A DNA stretch of 64,000 nucleotides from Gari tellinella (Eukaryota > Mollusca > Bivalvia > Cardiida > Psammobiidae), in contig OV277861.1 in NCBI GenBank assembly GCA_922989275.2, positions 42,509,623 through 42,573,622 on the forward strand, written 5' to 3'. The position numbers and the translations under genes were made by a program. Under the pieces are notes generated by a model that saw only the letters and a program-made list of their open reading frames with translations, was not told where the DNA came from and did no database searches. Of the stretch, positions 32,801-38,815 are shown one piece after another (the first letter of the stretch is position 1; every line of letters starts with the position of its first letter).

Positions 32801-35404
32801 AGCTTCATTTCATGGTTTCTAATTATTAAGGATAAAATACAATGTCAATCCACAAATGATTATGCAAATACTCTTGACCATCTATATGTTTTCTAGAATG
32901 CGAATCATATTATATGTACAATTGTTTACTCCAATAATTGGACGAAATGTCGGAAGCTAGTGGATACTACTTTCGAAGATTTCGGGGTGGTGGTTGCAAA
33001 AACTATGGTTTTCGTTATTTTAAAATAAGTTAGTAAGAAGGGGAGGGAGTGAAAAGAAAATGAATAGTGAAAAGTAGTTTAAGCTGTTTCAAACACAGGC
33101 ACTCGGGATCAAGTCAGTCATTCAAAATCCCCTTTTGTCCCTTCGAATTTTCTGAATTGTCATATATGCTTTTCCGTTCACATTGTCAACAAAAACCGTA
33201 TTGAATAGATTAGCCCCTATTTGAGATACAGGAACACCCTTTACGCCATAGCCTGTTTACAGCCATTGCGTATTTTCAGGATTAAAGATAGATGCCAGCT
33301 TAAAGCAGATTTAAAGTAAAATAGAATGCGTATTTTATTTTACTTTCAGCCTTCTTTAAGCCATCATAGGCAATTCTAAAAAACAGTTTTTATGGTAAAT
33401 TAGTCTTAACTCAGTCACGATATAAATCGGATCTAAATTCATCAGTGGAGGAATACATGAGATGCGTAAAAGGCTTATTTATGGGGTTACGGGTTCAAGC
33501 ATGGGTCTATCCCGTTTTGAGTTTCCTGTTTCTCGAGTCTATCATAACATTGTTTCTTTATTTTGTTTCATTACATTTCTTTTTCATTGCTATTGTTCAT
33601 CTTTATTGTCAATTAAAAATGTACATAACAGTATTGTAAACAAAAGACGACTATAATGTAAACCTATTAGAAGGGGGATGCTTCTACCGTTGGGAGAACT
33701 TTCTGCCATCAATCTTACCTAACAAGCTCACGAACATCCACTTTCTGAATGTGGTAGTACATACAATACATGAAACGCAGATTTATCGGGGGGGGGGGGA
33801 TTAAATCGGTATCTCGGTGTCTGATCTAGATACATTTTGTTTAACCTGTTGCACTTGATCAAGCCAAAAAGTGAAGATCAGATTGTATGCTGAAGACAGA
33901 TATTTTCGAAGTTGTAGGACACGTGCTAAGTTAAAGTAACTGACTATGGATATTACGGTACTCATGCCTACAAGATGTGTGTGTGGAGTGGGGGGTCAAT
34001 TAGCCAATTTGCGGTTTAAAGTTTATTATATCTAAAAATGAGTCAAATGCGCTTGCGGCTGCATACAAATGCACCACACACATCAATTAGGTCGGGGTGT
34101 CTCCAAAGACAGTTTAATGCTCTGAATGTCCTAAGATTGGCAAAACATGCCCAACACAAGCTGCTGCCAGACAAGGACTAGTAGCACAAGTCGCTGTCAG
34201 ACAAGGACCTGCACAAGCCAATAGTCGATATGCTGCAGCAACCGCTCTGTCACCAAACAAGGAGGACGTCCCGCCTAGACGACGACGTCGGCTTTGTGAT
34301 CTGGTGAGGGAAAATCATGAACTGTGTAATGATTTCATGAAAAAACACTTCCAAAGATAAAACGTGAGATTAATATTTTAAGTGACAGTGAGTAACACGT
34401 TGTTTTCTTGAGTTTGTTCATTTCTGCATCTGCATTTTTACAATAAAGGCTTTCTGGTGCATACCTTAATACAATAGTAACATATACAGTTTTGCTTGGC
34501 CTAAAGTAAATATCAAAATACTTTTAAGACGTCCATTCCAATTTAGCCTGTACTGCCAACGGTTTACCTTTTTTCCGATTCGGATTCCGTTTCCGATTAA
34601 GTAAGAATTGTCTAATGATACGACGGTTTCTATTAGCACCTTTAGTTATGGTCTTACTGAATGCAGTCAAACTTATGTCAACTTGCAGTTGAAAAGTGCT
34701 TGAGTTAAAGTGGCAAGGTGAGTAATAAAACAAAATTATTGAGCTTTCTTATCACTTTGCACTGCATTAAGCATTCGGTAGCTTTTGCAGGTATCCAGCG
34801 AAGTCATTTCTAACTAGCTATACCTGTAAGCATTTACTTTAAAATGTTAGGATAAGAACTTTATAAGCAGTTTTGTTTTCGTTTTACTTTTAACCCTTTG
34901 TCTGCTGATCGCGGCTTTACTGATTTTTGCAAACATTTTAGTTTAAACATATTTATTTCCAGAAGTACATATGATTAGAATAATACATGCTAACGTTATT
35001 TTACAATACTTAGGAAAAGGATTGAAACGAAAGAATAAACTTATTGAGTTTCTCTCCTCAGATGACGCGTAACGCGGCGTCTTATCTCGATCCAAACTGT
35101 TTGACTGTTTGACTGTTTGACAGTCATCTTTAGGTTTCTTTACTTTAAAAATGTATCAATCTAAATTTAACAAAATTTGCAGACGACAATTTCGAAGCAG
35201 ACGATATAACCGCAGGATAAAGTTTAATATTATATCATGTTATGTGCAATTAATATGCATAATGCATATATTAGTGAAATACATTGTTCTATGCTTTAAA
35301 TAATTTCGTTTCTAACCCTATTGTTCTACATTATTCAAAAATAACATACCGTTTCCAAATGAGGCACTCAAAAGCATTACTACAATAAACCGTCTTGAAG
35401 TCAT
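10331..35404 (-). CDS. Gene A: type I membrane protein with Cys-rich four-part ectodomain, 8 exons
   Basis: Joined from eight exons (minus strand, 35350-35404, 25078-25270, 24575-24690, 23406-23531, 17110-17292, 16105-16214, 14411-14540, 10331-10773). Every exon has GT-AG borders and matching phases; total 1356 nt, 451 residues, no internal stop. Residues 1-18 are a signal peptide (MTSRRFIVVMLLSASFGN). Exons 2-7 form an extracellular module with conserved Cys, Trp and Tyr positions that resembles the DUF7042-DUF7045 type architecture of invertebrate proteins (from memory, not searched). Exon 8 gives a long hydrophobic stretch at about 315-352 and a basic, Pro-rich tail of about 98 residues. 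A head-to-head paralogue (gene B) starts at 38749 and shares exons 1-7 in order and phase. Function unknown; a surface recognition or adhesion role is inference. Introns total 23.7 kb and are full of repeats. Confidence 0.85.
10774..14410 (-). other. Gene A intron 7
   Basis: 3.6 kb without coding signal. 10804-10905 is the left half of a family A MITE (ttaacccattactccatagg). 10955-11325 is an element ending in agccctgtag with a family B hairpin inside. 11640-13800 is AT-rich, apparently unique DNA in which I see only short chance ORFs. Confidence 0.6.
10955..11325. mobile_element. Non-autonomous element 'ggctgcca', copy 1, with nested hairpin
   Basis: Left end catggctgccatttctccg and right end caacttatggtagccctgta are inverted ends. 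11112-11176 is a family B hairpin placed inside. The second copy, at 19690-19962, has the same ends and carries a different hairpin (family A). Confidence 0.6.
14411..14540 (-). CDS. Gene A exon 7
   Basis: Acceptor tttgatctcag, donor TATG/gtaagg; phase 0 in, phase 1 out. Encodes SVGDPYISVAPGNCSATQTP and on to LTLGGKYG. Matches gene B exon 7 (AVSSGLAAASVAPEFCREGQ ... TVTSVYG) in length (130 versus 133 nt), phase, and the single Cys followed by a TQTP/GQTS motif. Confidence 0.85.
14541..16104 (-). other. Gene A intron 6
   Basis: Contains a partial hairpin at 14636-14690, a MITE at 15470-15830 (ends tgatccctctctaaaacaac and ttataggacgggagcactg) with family B core at 15605-15665, and a family A copy at 15850-16090 that ends about 14 bp from the exon 6 donor. 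Confidence 0.6.
15850..16090. mobile_element. MITE family A copy beside exon 6 donor of gene A
   Basis: Inner hairpin ttgaaagtaaagcagaatgcg / cgcactctgttttacttt, then the family's AT-rich half (ggaggaataaattaaaggc). It ends just before the gene A exon 6 donor at 16104. Confidence 0.65.
16105..16214 (-). CDS. Gene A exon 6
   Basis: Acceptor tttatgtttcag, donor CTGTCTG/gtaagt; phase 1 in, phase 0 out. Encodes SGGRLWCIFTLNSGYDYTVV through QFACL. Matches gene B exon 6, with the conserved W/H-C, Y-TVVYN/VTVYTE, T/V-D and F-ACL/ACF positions. Confidence 0.85.
16215..17109 (-). other. Gene A intron 5
   Basis: Holds a MITE at about 16228-16660 whose ends are cagtgctccctctctactac and gaggaaacactttacagggg. 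It contains two hairpins: acaggtacttgacacatt paired with aatgtgtcaagtacctgt (16264-16312), and a family B core at 16395-16445. Confidence 0.6.
17110..17292 (-). CDS. Gene A exon 5
   Basis: Acceptor catgtgtttgcag, donor TTTTCCT/gtaagt; 183 nt, phase 1 to phase 1, identical in length to gene B exon 5. Encodes CPNSLLFSADYTYYSTDG, then SLDVWDVCSDKTQMTFDYS. The motif W-D-L/V-C-S-D-K-T-Q-M-T/A-F-D-Y/F is shared almost word for word with gene B and is the best-conserved block of the module. Confidence 0.9.
17367..17585. mobile_element. MITE family B copy
   Basis: Starts cttaaccttttcactctcaatg; core hairpin gataagacaccgcgtaacgcg; tail gcagacgacaattttgaagcg as in 6080-6293 and 35110-35227. Confidence 0.65.
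17735..18899 (-). repeat. Tandem array of the exon 4 donor edge, left block (about 16 units of 75 bp)
   Basis: On the minus strand each unit is about 58 nt of exon 4 (coding VCDDSMSVPTLEFHVLVKSG) followed by 17 nt of intron that begins gtaggt. The first units near 17740-17830 are shorter. In most units the Ser codon TCA before the donor is TAA. Units differ by a few bases. The array stops inside a unit where the 4.3-kb insert begins. Confidence 0.9.
19125..19190. repeat. Hairpin inside the LINE insert
   Basis: gtttggatcctgaccagtcat pairs imperfectly with gactgttctggatccaaacc, a relative of the family B core. Confidence 0.5.
19690..19962. mobile_element. Non-autonomous element 'ggctgcca', copy 2, with nested hairpin
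   Basis: Left end tagggctgcaatttctccgg, right end caacttatggcagccctgta. The middle (19752-19850) is the inner hairpin of family A (gaaagtaaagctgaatgcgcc / ggcgcattctgctttccttc). Confidence 0.65.
20692..20850. repeat. GA-rich and GATA microsatellites
   Basis: Runs of (gaga)n at 20735-20790 followed by (gata)n and (gaca)n at 20790-20848, directly after the LINE ORF stop on the minus strand. Confidence 0.9.
20852..23317 (-). CDS. LINE reverse transcriptase ORF, 5' truncated
   Basis: An 821-codon open frame. The first 30 or so codons come from the exon-edge array (HVLVK at 16-20 is the array peptide); LINE sequence starts near codon 30. RT motifs: ENYRPISLLSCFGKLF (248-263), FIDFKQAFD (319-327), GVRQGENLSPLLF (377-389), LLYADDTVIF (425-434). 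A C-terminal Cys/His cluster, CLNCNDIGDEFHYLLTCP, is present. No upstream endonuclease. The frame is fully open, so the copy is young, but it lacks the domain needed to nick DNA and is probably unable to move alone. Clade not assigned; non-LTR type is certain. Located in the same orientation as gene A. Confidence 0.9.
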   Translation of the reverse strand: MMIDLVSEPMLEIHVHVLVKSDSFVMEVCGAFGTVTKRKLTYNKTFKKPWFDRNCQNMRNLYHKTRKAYNKYKTHYYKQLLKNVSKQYKMTMTTATQTYRNEKIIKLKQMKKVDPKQYWKILSTKSNKQETLASLNDLYEHFKSINELPTENDNEIDTTLDYNLSNEELNIPITEIEIEKAITSLKNSKSPGIDNIINEQLKHSMNIMMPIYVKLFNVIFDEGVIPKNWTIGIIKPIFKNKGEPTSPENYRPISLLSCFGKLFTCILNNRLNIYSETNNLIKPVQAGFRKDHSVIDNIFILKHLIDIAHTSKQKLYCCFIDFKQAFDSVWRAGLWKKIQKEGITGKCFNVIHNMYNNIKSQVSTNAGCSPFFNCINGVRQGENLSPLLFSFFLNDLDDYLKDHVTGINKQVNNNTINIYLKLFILLYADDTVIFSDTETDLQNALTHFEHYCKLWKLSVNTSKTKIVIFSKGRHSNKHKFKLGNVLLDVVTDYKYLGINFTRSGSFNKAKLGIVEQANKAMFALLRKIKSLSLPYDLQLDLFEKVIKPILLFGCEIWGGGNNDTIERVQLRFLKYIFKLKKSTPSYMVYGETGVYPLNVDIKKRMVAYWSSLIEDINVNTTPKLSTTVYNFIYANHITNGITSSWLNYVKDILCSSGFSGIWYDQSFTSRKWLIKSSHQKFKDIFVQKWQADIESSSSTNIYKILKSEFKQSKYVSLLSPYLCRNVMAMITRNHRLPIEMGRWQGIPKNERKCLNCNDIGDEFHYLLTCPKFNVYRSQYIPKYYYKRPNMLKFSELLTSESRPKLRRLALLIKNIISTVNK
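23228..23405 (-). repeat. Tandem array of exon 4 donor edge, right block
   Basis: About two and a half 75-bp units continuing the array right up to the real exon 4 donor. One unit carries a tgtacatgtacatgta expansion near 23266-23280. Confidence 0.85.
23406..23531 (-). CDS. Gene A exon 4
   Basis: Acceptor catattttcttgcag, donor AAATCAG/gtaggt; phase 1 in and out. Encodes VQQLSLGGDRLKVSGI, then ADVCDDSVSVPTIEFHVLVKSG without interruption. Matches gene B exon 4 (VCYEQYGAIGSEYQVMIKSG). This copy keeps TCA before the donor, unlike most array units, and is the only unit with an acceptor upstream. Confidence 0.85.
23640..23895. mobile_element. MITE family D copy
   Basis: Perfect central hairpin gatcagagggctccgaaagg / ggagccctctgatc with flanks cagtgaagaccc and gggtcttcactg. 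Left end tttgaaccctagtcacgcc, right end ggaggaaagagttaaa. Other copies at 35945-36200, 36232-36480, 48282-48400. Confidence 0.8.
23948..24197. mobile_element. MITE family C copy
   Basis: Ends gtggagaagacgttattctt and aacgccttctccactgtac; core gttttgagcctggcgtctgatc. A nearly complete copy in gene A intron 3. Confidence 0.7.
24575..24690 (-). CDS. Gene A exon 3
   Basis: Acceptor cctttatacag, donor CAACAAG/gtatcg; phase 2 in, phase 1 out. Encodes TTTTFAIQAGSGTANVYAYL, then CMKLTKISDASYYYYQQQ. Matches gene B exon 3 (HYYAYLCLKMTAITDVSYRVY), with the shared YAYLC-K-T-I-D-SY pattern. Confidence 0.85.
24834..25070. mobile_element. MITE family C copy ending next to exon 2 donor of gene A
   Basis: Core gagcctgatcagacgccggg / cccggcgtctgatctggctc is a perfect hairpin. 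The right end aacgttttctccactc lies about 9 bp from the donor at 25077, on the intron side. Confidence 0.75.
25078..25270 (-). CDS. Gene A exon 2
   Basis: Acceptor attctttcacag, donor CATGAG/gtagga; phase 1 in, phase 2 out. Encodes CAQCTFTSTFASTSWHDN, GTLAFGTTTMTGWTFEAVF and WSCVNNTDDSYIVM. Matches gene B exon 2 with the C-T-F/W...W..N.RG.L.F.TTTMTGW.F pattern and a W.CV block near the end. Confidence 0.9.
25290..25455. repeat. Fold-back MITE family E copy
   Basis: ctctacggagagcaatcggc pairs with gccgatcgctgtacgtagag; inner arms tcaactgccgacctgttccg and ccggcagttgaccg also pair. It lies 20 bp upstream of exon 2 (intron side). Confidence 0.7.
26245..26480. repeat. Left flank repeat of the segmental duplication
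   Basis: ctttctgccatcaagcttac ... ggtttacctttttccgattc also occurs on the right side at 33697-33835 plus 34520-34610, where a 0.7-kb insert splits it. So the duplicated block is flanked by its own pair of direct repeats. Confidence 0.7.
26469..26540 (+). mobile_element. Truncated tRNA-derived SINE
   Basis: Shares tgtctccgtggcctattggt (A-box region) to gctcctcaccggtgag with the full SINE at 28629-28887, then breaks off before the B box. Confidence 0.65.
26550..29360. repeat. Segmental duplication, copy 1
   Basis: Base x equals base x+2801 from 26743 onward, as far as I compared by eye. The first 190 bases differ at several sites from copies 2 and 3. Includes a SINE, a family A hairpin (27703-27775) and no convincing gene. 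Confidence 0.85.
28629..28887 (+). mobile_element. tRNA-derived SINE, copy 1
   Basis: Pol III A box TGGCCTAGTGG at 28644-28654 and B box GGGTTCGAATCCC at 28699-28711, followed by a non-tRNA body (ctgtaattagctgg) and a short (caaatc)n tail. The A-to-B spacing is wide for a tRNA, and the sequence after the B box does not close an acceptor stem. Confidence 0.85.
29361..32161. repeat. Segmental duplication, copy 2 (hybrid)
   Basis: The first 183 bases match copy 3 rather than copy 1; after that it matches copy 1. The switch lies between 29544 and 29641. Unit length is exactly 2801 bp. Confidence 0.85.
31430..31688 (+). mobile_element. tRNA-derived SINE, copy 2
   Basis: Identical to 28629-28887, moved by the 2801-bp duplication rather than by a new insertion. 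Confidence 0.85.
32162..33690. repeat. Segmental duplication, copy 3 (partial, diverged)
   Basis: Identical to copy 2 for 281 bases, then shows many substitutions and small indels (for example the loss of gtaaata near 32972). It ends near 33690 at gggagaactt, where copies 1 and 2 continue. Confidence 0.85.
33691..34610. repeat. Right flank repeat with insert
   Basis: 33697-33835 and 34520-34610 together match the left flank 26245-26440. The 0.7 kb between them is an insert with a G10 run (33788-33799) near its left side. Confidence 0.6.
34117..34361 (+). pseudogene. C-terminal protein-coding remnant, unassigned
   Basis: An open frame ends at taa 34359-34361. It contains CPKIGKTCPTQAAARQ, repeats of VRQG and AQ, then PPRRRRRLCDLVRENHELC and NDFMKKHFQR. 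The basic run and the charged C-terminus resemble a DNA-binding protein or a transposon accessory protein, but I do not recognise the family. No start codon is visible, and it sits inside the insert that splits the right flank repeat, so a transposon origin is likely. Confidence 0.4.
34890..35227. mobile_element. MITE family B copy with internal extension
   Basis: Begins TTAACCCTTTGTCTGC, ends gcaggataaagtttaa. The core has the cgcgtaacgcggcgtct half-hairpin, and tgtttgactgtttgactgttt is a short internal tandem repeat. About 130 bp longer than 6080-6293. Confidence 0.7.
35350..35404 (-). CDS. Gene A exon 1: start and signal peptide
   Basis: ATG at 35404 (A at -3), 18 codons and one base, donor GAAACG/gtatgt. 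MTSRRFIVVMLLSASFGN has a basic start and a hydrophobic core. Phase 1 fits exon 2. A TATATA lies 28 bases upstream. Confidence 0.75.
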
Positions 35405-35431
35405 CTTCTGGTCCCGGCTTCATATTCCTCC

Positions 35432-35437
35432 TATATA
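35432..35437 (-). promoter_or_regulatory. TATA-like motif upstream of gene A
   Basis: TATATA on the minus strand, 28 nt before the gene A ATG. The leader would be very short if used, so this is weak. Confidence 0.25.
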
Positions 35438-35944
35438 CACTAAAGAAAGCCCATATTCACAGATCACAACAACTTGTCTACATGATTTATGTAACATCTA
35501 CCGAAAATTATGGATACAAAACCCCATGTTCATGTATTAAACTCAACTAAAAAGAGACAAAAGAAGGGGGAATGCGATCTAACATGACACTTGTGTTTTG
35601 TTTTAGTTACCTTGATTGAAAAGTGTATTCTTCTTAATTACCCAGTGTGGCGAAAGCCGTTCTTTAACAAACATATAGTCAGACAATACTGTCGCATTGT
35701 GACGAGAGGAACGTTTAAATCCAAAATGATACTTAACTGTAATAATTCACTCCGGTAGAAAGAAAGAAAGAATTGTGAGAGTGAAAGAAAATGAAAATGA
35801 ATAACGTTTGAAGAAAATGGAAAGAGTTCTTGATTTCAGGAAAATCAAAGTATTGCGATAATAACAAGTCAACATAATACATAAAACATGTGACAAAATT
35901 AACACGGTTGCTTGCAAAAGCAATCCAATTTAGTTTTAACACAT

Positions 35945-36200
35945 TCAACCCTAGCGACGAGTATACTCGTCATTAACAAATAGCGTATCTCCAAGAAGTA
36001 TACTTGTCCTATGAAAAAGTGTAGACCCTGATCAGAGGGTTCATACAGTCTAGAACCTGATCAGAGGGCTCCTATAGGAATCCTCTGATAAGGGTCTGCA
36101 CGTTTGTCATTTTGCATTATGTTGTCATAAACACCCCATGTAGTCAAAAAATAGACTCGATTAAATTGGAGATTGGAAATTTCCATTCAAAGTGGTTAAC
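35945..36200. mobile_element. MITE family D copy
   Basis: Left end caaccctagcgacgagtatac, core gatcagagggctcctatagg / aatcctctgataaggg; right part ggagattggaaatttccattc. Confidence 0.65.
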
Positions 36201-36231
36201 AGAAGAAACTCAAACGTGCATATTAATGTTT

Positions 36232-36480
36232 GACTCTTTGAACCCTATTCACGCATATATGCGTCATTTGCAAACAGGGTACATGTGAGGAGTACATTTG
36301 TCCTATCCAAACAGTGTAGACCCTGATCAGAGGGTTCCTTAAGGAGCCCTTTGATCGGGTTCTACACTGTTTGTCATTTTGACATTTATTGTAAAAAATA
36401 ACCCTAAAAAGTCAAAAATGGACTAGACTAAATTGAAAACTGGAATGTTCCATTTGAAGTTTCAGGGAGGAAAGGTTAAG
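36232..36480. mobile_element. MITE family D copy
   Basis: Left end tttgaaccctattcacgc, core gatcagagggttccttaagg / ggagccctttgatcggg, right end ggaggaaaggttaa. Adjacent to the previous copy in the same orientation. Confidence 0.75.
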
Positions 36481-37317
36481 CTCTCGATCTTGATCACACG
36501 TCCAGTTACGCATTCCAAATTGTCTTTCTTCTGACGACACTTTTTTCTGATCTATAGCTGGTCTTTCTTTTAACGACACTTTCTTCTGATCTATAGCTAG
36601 CAAACAGAAGAGTATTGTACTGTATCAACCAGTATGTGCCCACGGTCCGATATGTTGATAGGACATAGGTAAACAGTGTAGACTCTGAGCAGACACCGCA
36701 TAATAAACAGAGTCTAAACTGCTTGCTGATAGGAATTTCAACATAAAACAAGACGAAAATGAAAATTTAGACCAGGCACCCCTTAGATAAAAAAAAGTTG
36801 ACTGATCCCAAATATACGCATAGGAGAATCCACTGGGTGCAAATGGTTTAACCCGTTCATCTCCATAGGCGATTACACTCGACTTTACGAACATTTTTTA
36901 TTCTGATCAGACGCCGCTAAACGCGGCAATCCCTTTTCTACATTCATTTTACCTATAGCGAAGCCTTGAAGAAAACAAAAACATGCAGACCACATATTAA
37001 AGCAGACGATATTTTGAAAGTGAACGGTTTTTAAATCATAGGGCGAAGAAAGGTAAGATGTAAAACCCATTGCCATACGCAATTTAAAATACAGTGGAGA
37101 TGTTGTTACAAATGTATCTCCCATTTTAATGAAACTAACACAATGCAATAAAATGTAGAAAAGGACAGTGTTTTGAAAAGCCTGGCGATTCATTCCTGTC
37201 TTAGCGGCAAACAGCTTGGAGTCTGATCTGATTCCAAACTGTTTGCAATGGAAATATATCTAATAGTTAGCATAAACGCGTTATTGGGAAAGAATCATAC
37301 ACAGTCGAAATTCCATA

Positions 37318-37500
37318 CTACGAACTCGCTTAAAGCAATCTTACCAGTATTTCGTTAGTTTAATTTTGATAAGTCGATCTCGTTTAAGTCGAACATACCC
37401 GTATTTCAAAGTTAAAACGTGGCTAAGCCACGTTTTAACTTTGAAATATAGGTATGTTCGAACAAACGCGAGTTCGTAGAATCGAGTTTTTACTGTACAT
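37318..37500. repeat. Fold-back MITE family F copy
   Basis: acccgtatttcaaagttaaa pairs with tttaactttgaaatataggt around acgtggctaagccacgt; outer ends cgaactcgctt and aacgcgagttcg also pair. Confidence 0.8.
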
Positions 37501-38183
37501 GTATCCATTGTAAACCCGGTGTCTGATCAGGTTCTAACCTGTTTGCCATTTAGCTAAATGTAAATCGTTAGAAATTTCAAAATGTTGTAATTTTCTATAT
37601 TTTATTACATAGCGTTTACGTTTCGTTTGCGTTTAAACGTGAAAAATAACACCTCTGCTGTATAAGGTATTCATTGTGTATTTGGTATAGAGGTAACCCA
37701 GCACCTATCGTCCAGTGGTTCGTCATGCAGAATGATCATATCTATTTACCCCTATTGTCTTTTCTAATTTCTTTTCATTTTCTAAAATACCGTCAAACTA
37801 GTATCCAGCGGCTATTCAAACTATCAGAATGCGGTTCTCAATAAAAATATGAAAGATTTGTGCAAAAAGAAAGTAATGCCAACATCTCATACACGAGCTT
37901 TCTCCATTACATTTGTTCTGCATAAAGCAGTCGTCTGTATTAAGGACCACCTGTGTATCATACTTTAAATTGGCGGTTTACATAGTTCTATTACGTATAC
38001 ATGTAGTTCCTGTGTTCTTTAACCGACTTTCTGTTAAACAACTTATTCTGCTTCTTAACTGTCGTATATTAACATTTTAAAACATGCGATTTTTAATTTT
38101 GTTGAAATGACGGCGTCACAGAGAAGTAACAAAATCCTTAATATTTCGACAATGGTCTAACTCCAAACTGTTTACAAGTGTTA

Positions 38184-38394
38184 TTAACCTTTATCCTGCC
38201 GATCGAGATTTGACTGTCATTTGCAAACAGTTTGGATCCAGACTAAACACAGCGTAATGCGGTGTCTGATCTTGATCCAGACTGTTTGACACTTCTTTAA
38301 GTTTCTTTAATTACAAAATGTATAAATTTTAATTGAATTATATTTGCAGACGACAATTTCAAAGCAGAAGAAATTAGGGTAGATTAAGGGTTTG
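38184..38394. mobile_element. MITE family B copy upstream of gene B
   Basis: Left end TTAACCTTTATCCTGCC, core caaacagtttggatccagac / gatccagactgtttg, tail gcagacgacaatttcaaagc. It ends 355 bp before the gene B start. Confidence 0.7.
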
Positions 38395-38640
38395 CATTAT
38401 GTTCAAAAGATAAGTATACAATGGCACTCCTCAGATTTCAATATTGGACTCGTCTTCTCACTAGCAGGGGTGTGTCTAAAACGACGGTTACTCGTGTTTG
38501 CTAACAAAACAGCACGTAGAATCAGATTTAAGTTTATCGCATTTAACGCATGCAAAGACTCGTAAACTAAGCTTTTGTTTATCATTGAGATCGTACTCAG
38601 TGAATCTTTAACAGTGAGTTATTTTCAGAACACAATCGTG

Positions 38641-38650
38641 TATTTAAAAG
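38641..38650 (+). promoter_or_regulatory. TATA-like motif upstream of gene B
   Basis: TATTTAAAAG lies 99-108 nt before the ATG at 38749, a normal distance for a short leader. Confidence 0.35.
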
Positions 38651-38748
38651 GCAATTACAAAACGAACACGATATTTTAACAACCGGTGAACTTTTATCAT
38701 GAACTTACCTCAATGGATATTTAAAATGAATGAATGAGTGAGTGAAAG

Positions 38749-38815
38749 ATGGAAATAAGAAACTACAGCGTAATTTATGGAGTACTTCTAATCATTTTGT
38801 TTCCACACTCAGCAG
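38749..38815 (+). CDS. Gene B exon 1: start and signal peptide
   Basis: ATG with A at -3 and G at +4; MEIRNYSVIYGVLLIILF then PHSA; donor AGCAG/gtaggg, phase 1. Hydrophobic core typical of a signal peptide. Confidence 0.8.

Larger units (their letters stand above)
25271..35349 (-). other. Gene A intron 1, 10 kb
   Basis: Contains a family E hairpin (25290-25455), a region with truncated SINE (26245-26545), a 2801-bp segmental duplication (26550-33690), a protein-coding remnant (34117-34361) and a family B MITE (34890-35227). 25456-26240 shows no gene. Confidence 0.7.
35405..38748. other. Shared spacer between divergent genes A and B
   Basis: 3.3 kb between the two start codons. Contains two family D MITEs (35945-36200, 36232-36480), a family B/C mosaic (36600-37310), a family F hairpin (37318-37500) and a family B MITE (38184-38394). 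Promoters for both genes should lie here. Confidence 0.6.

Noticed and set aside
26550..33690. Assembly artefact as the full explanation of the 2801-bp repeat
   Set aside because: Cannot be excluded for copies 1 and 2, but the hybrid pattern with a diverged third copy is what real unequal crossover predicts, so it is kept as a finding with a read-depth test.
35432..38650. A single bidirectional promoter for genes A and B
   Set aside because: The start codons are 3.3 kb apart with six or more MITEs between. Separate TATA-like motifs near each start are at least as likely; no shared element could be shown.
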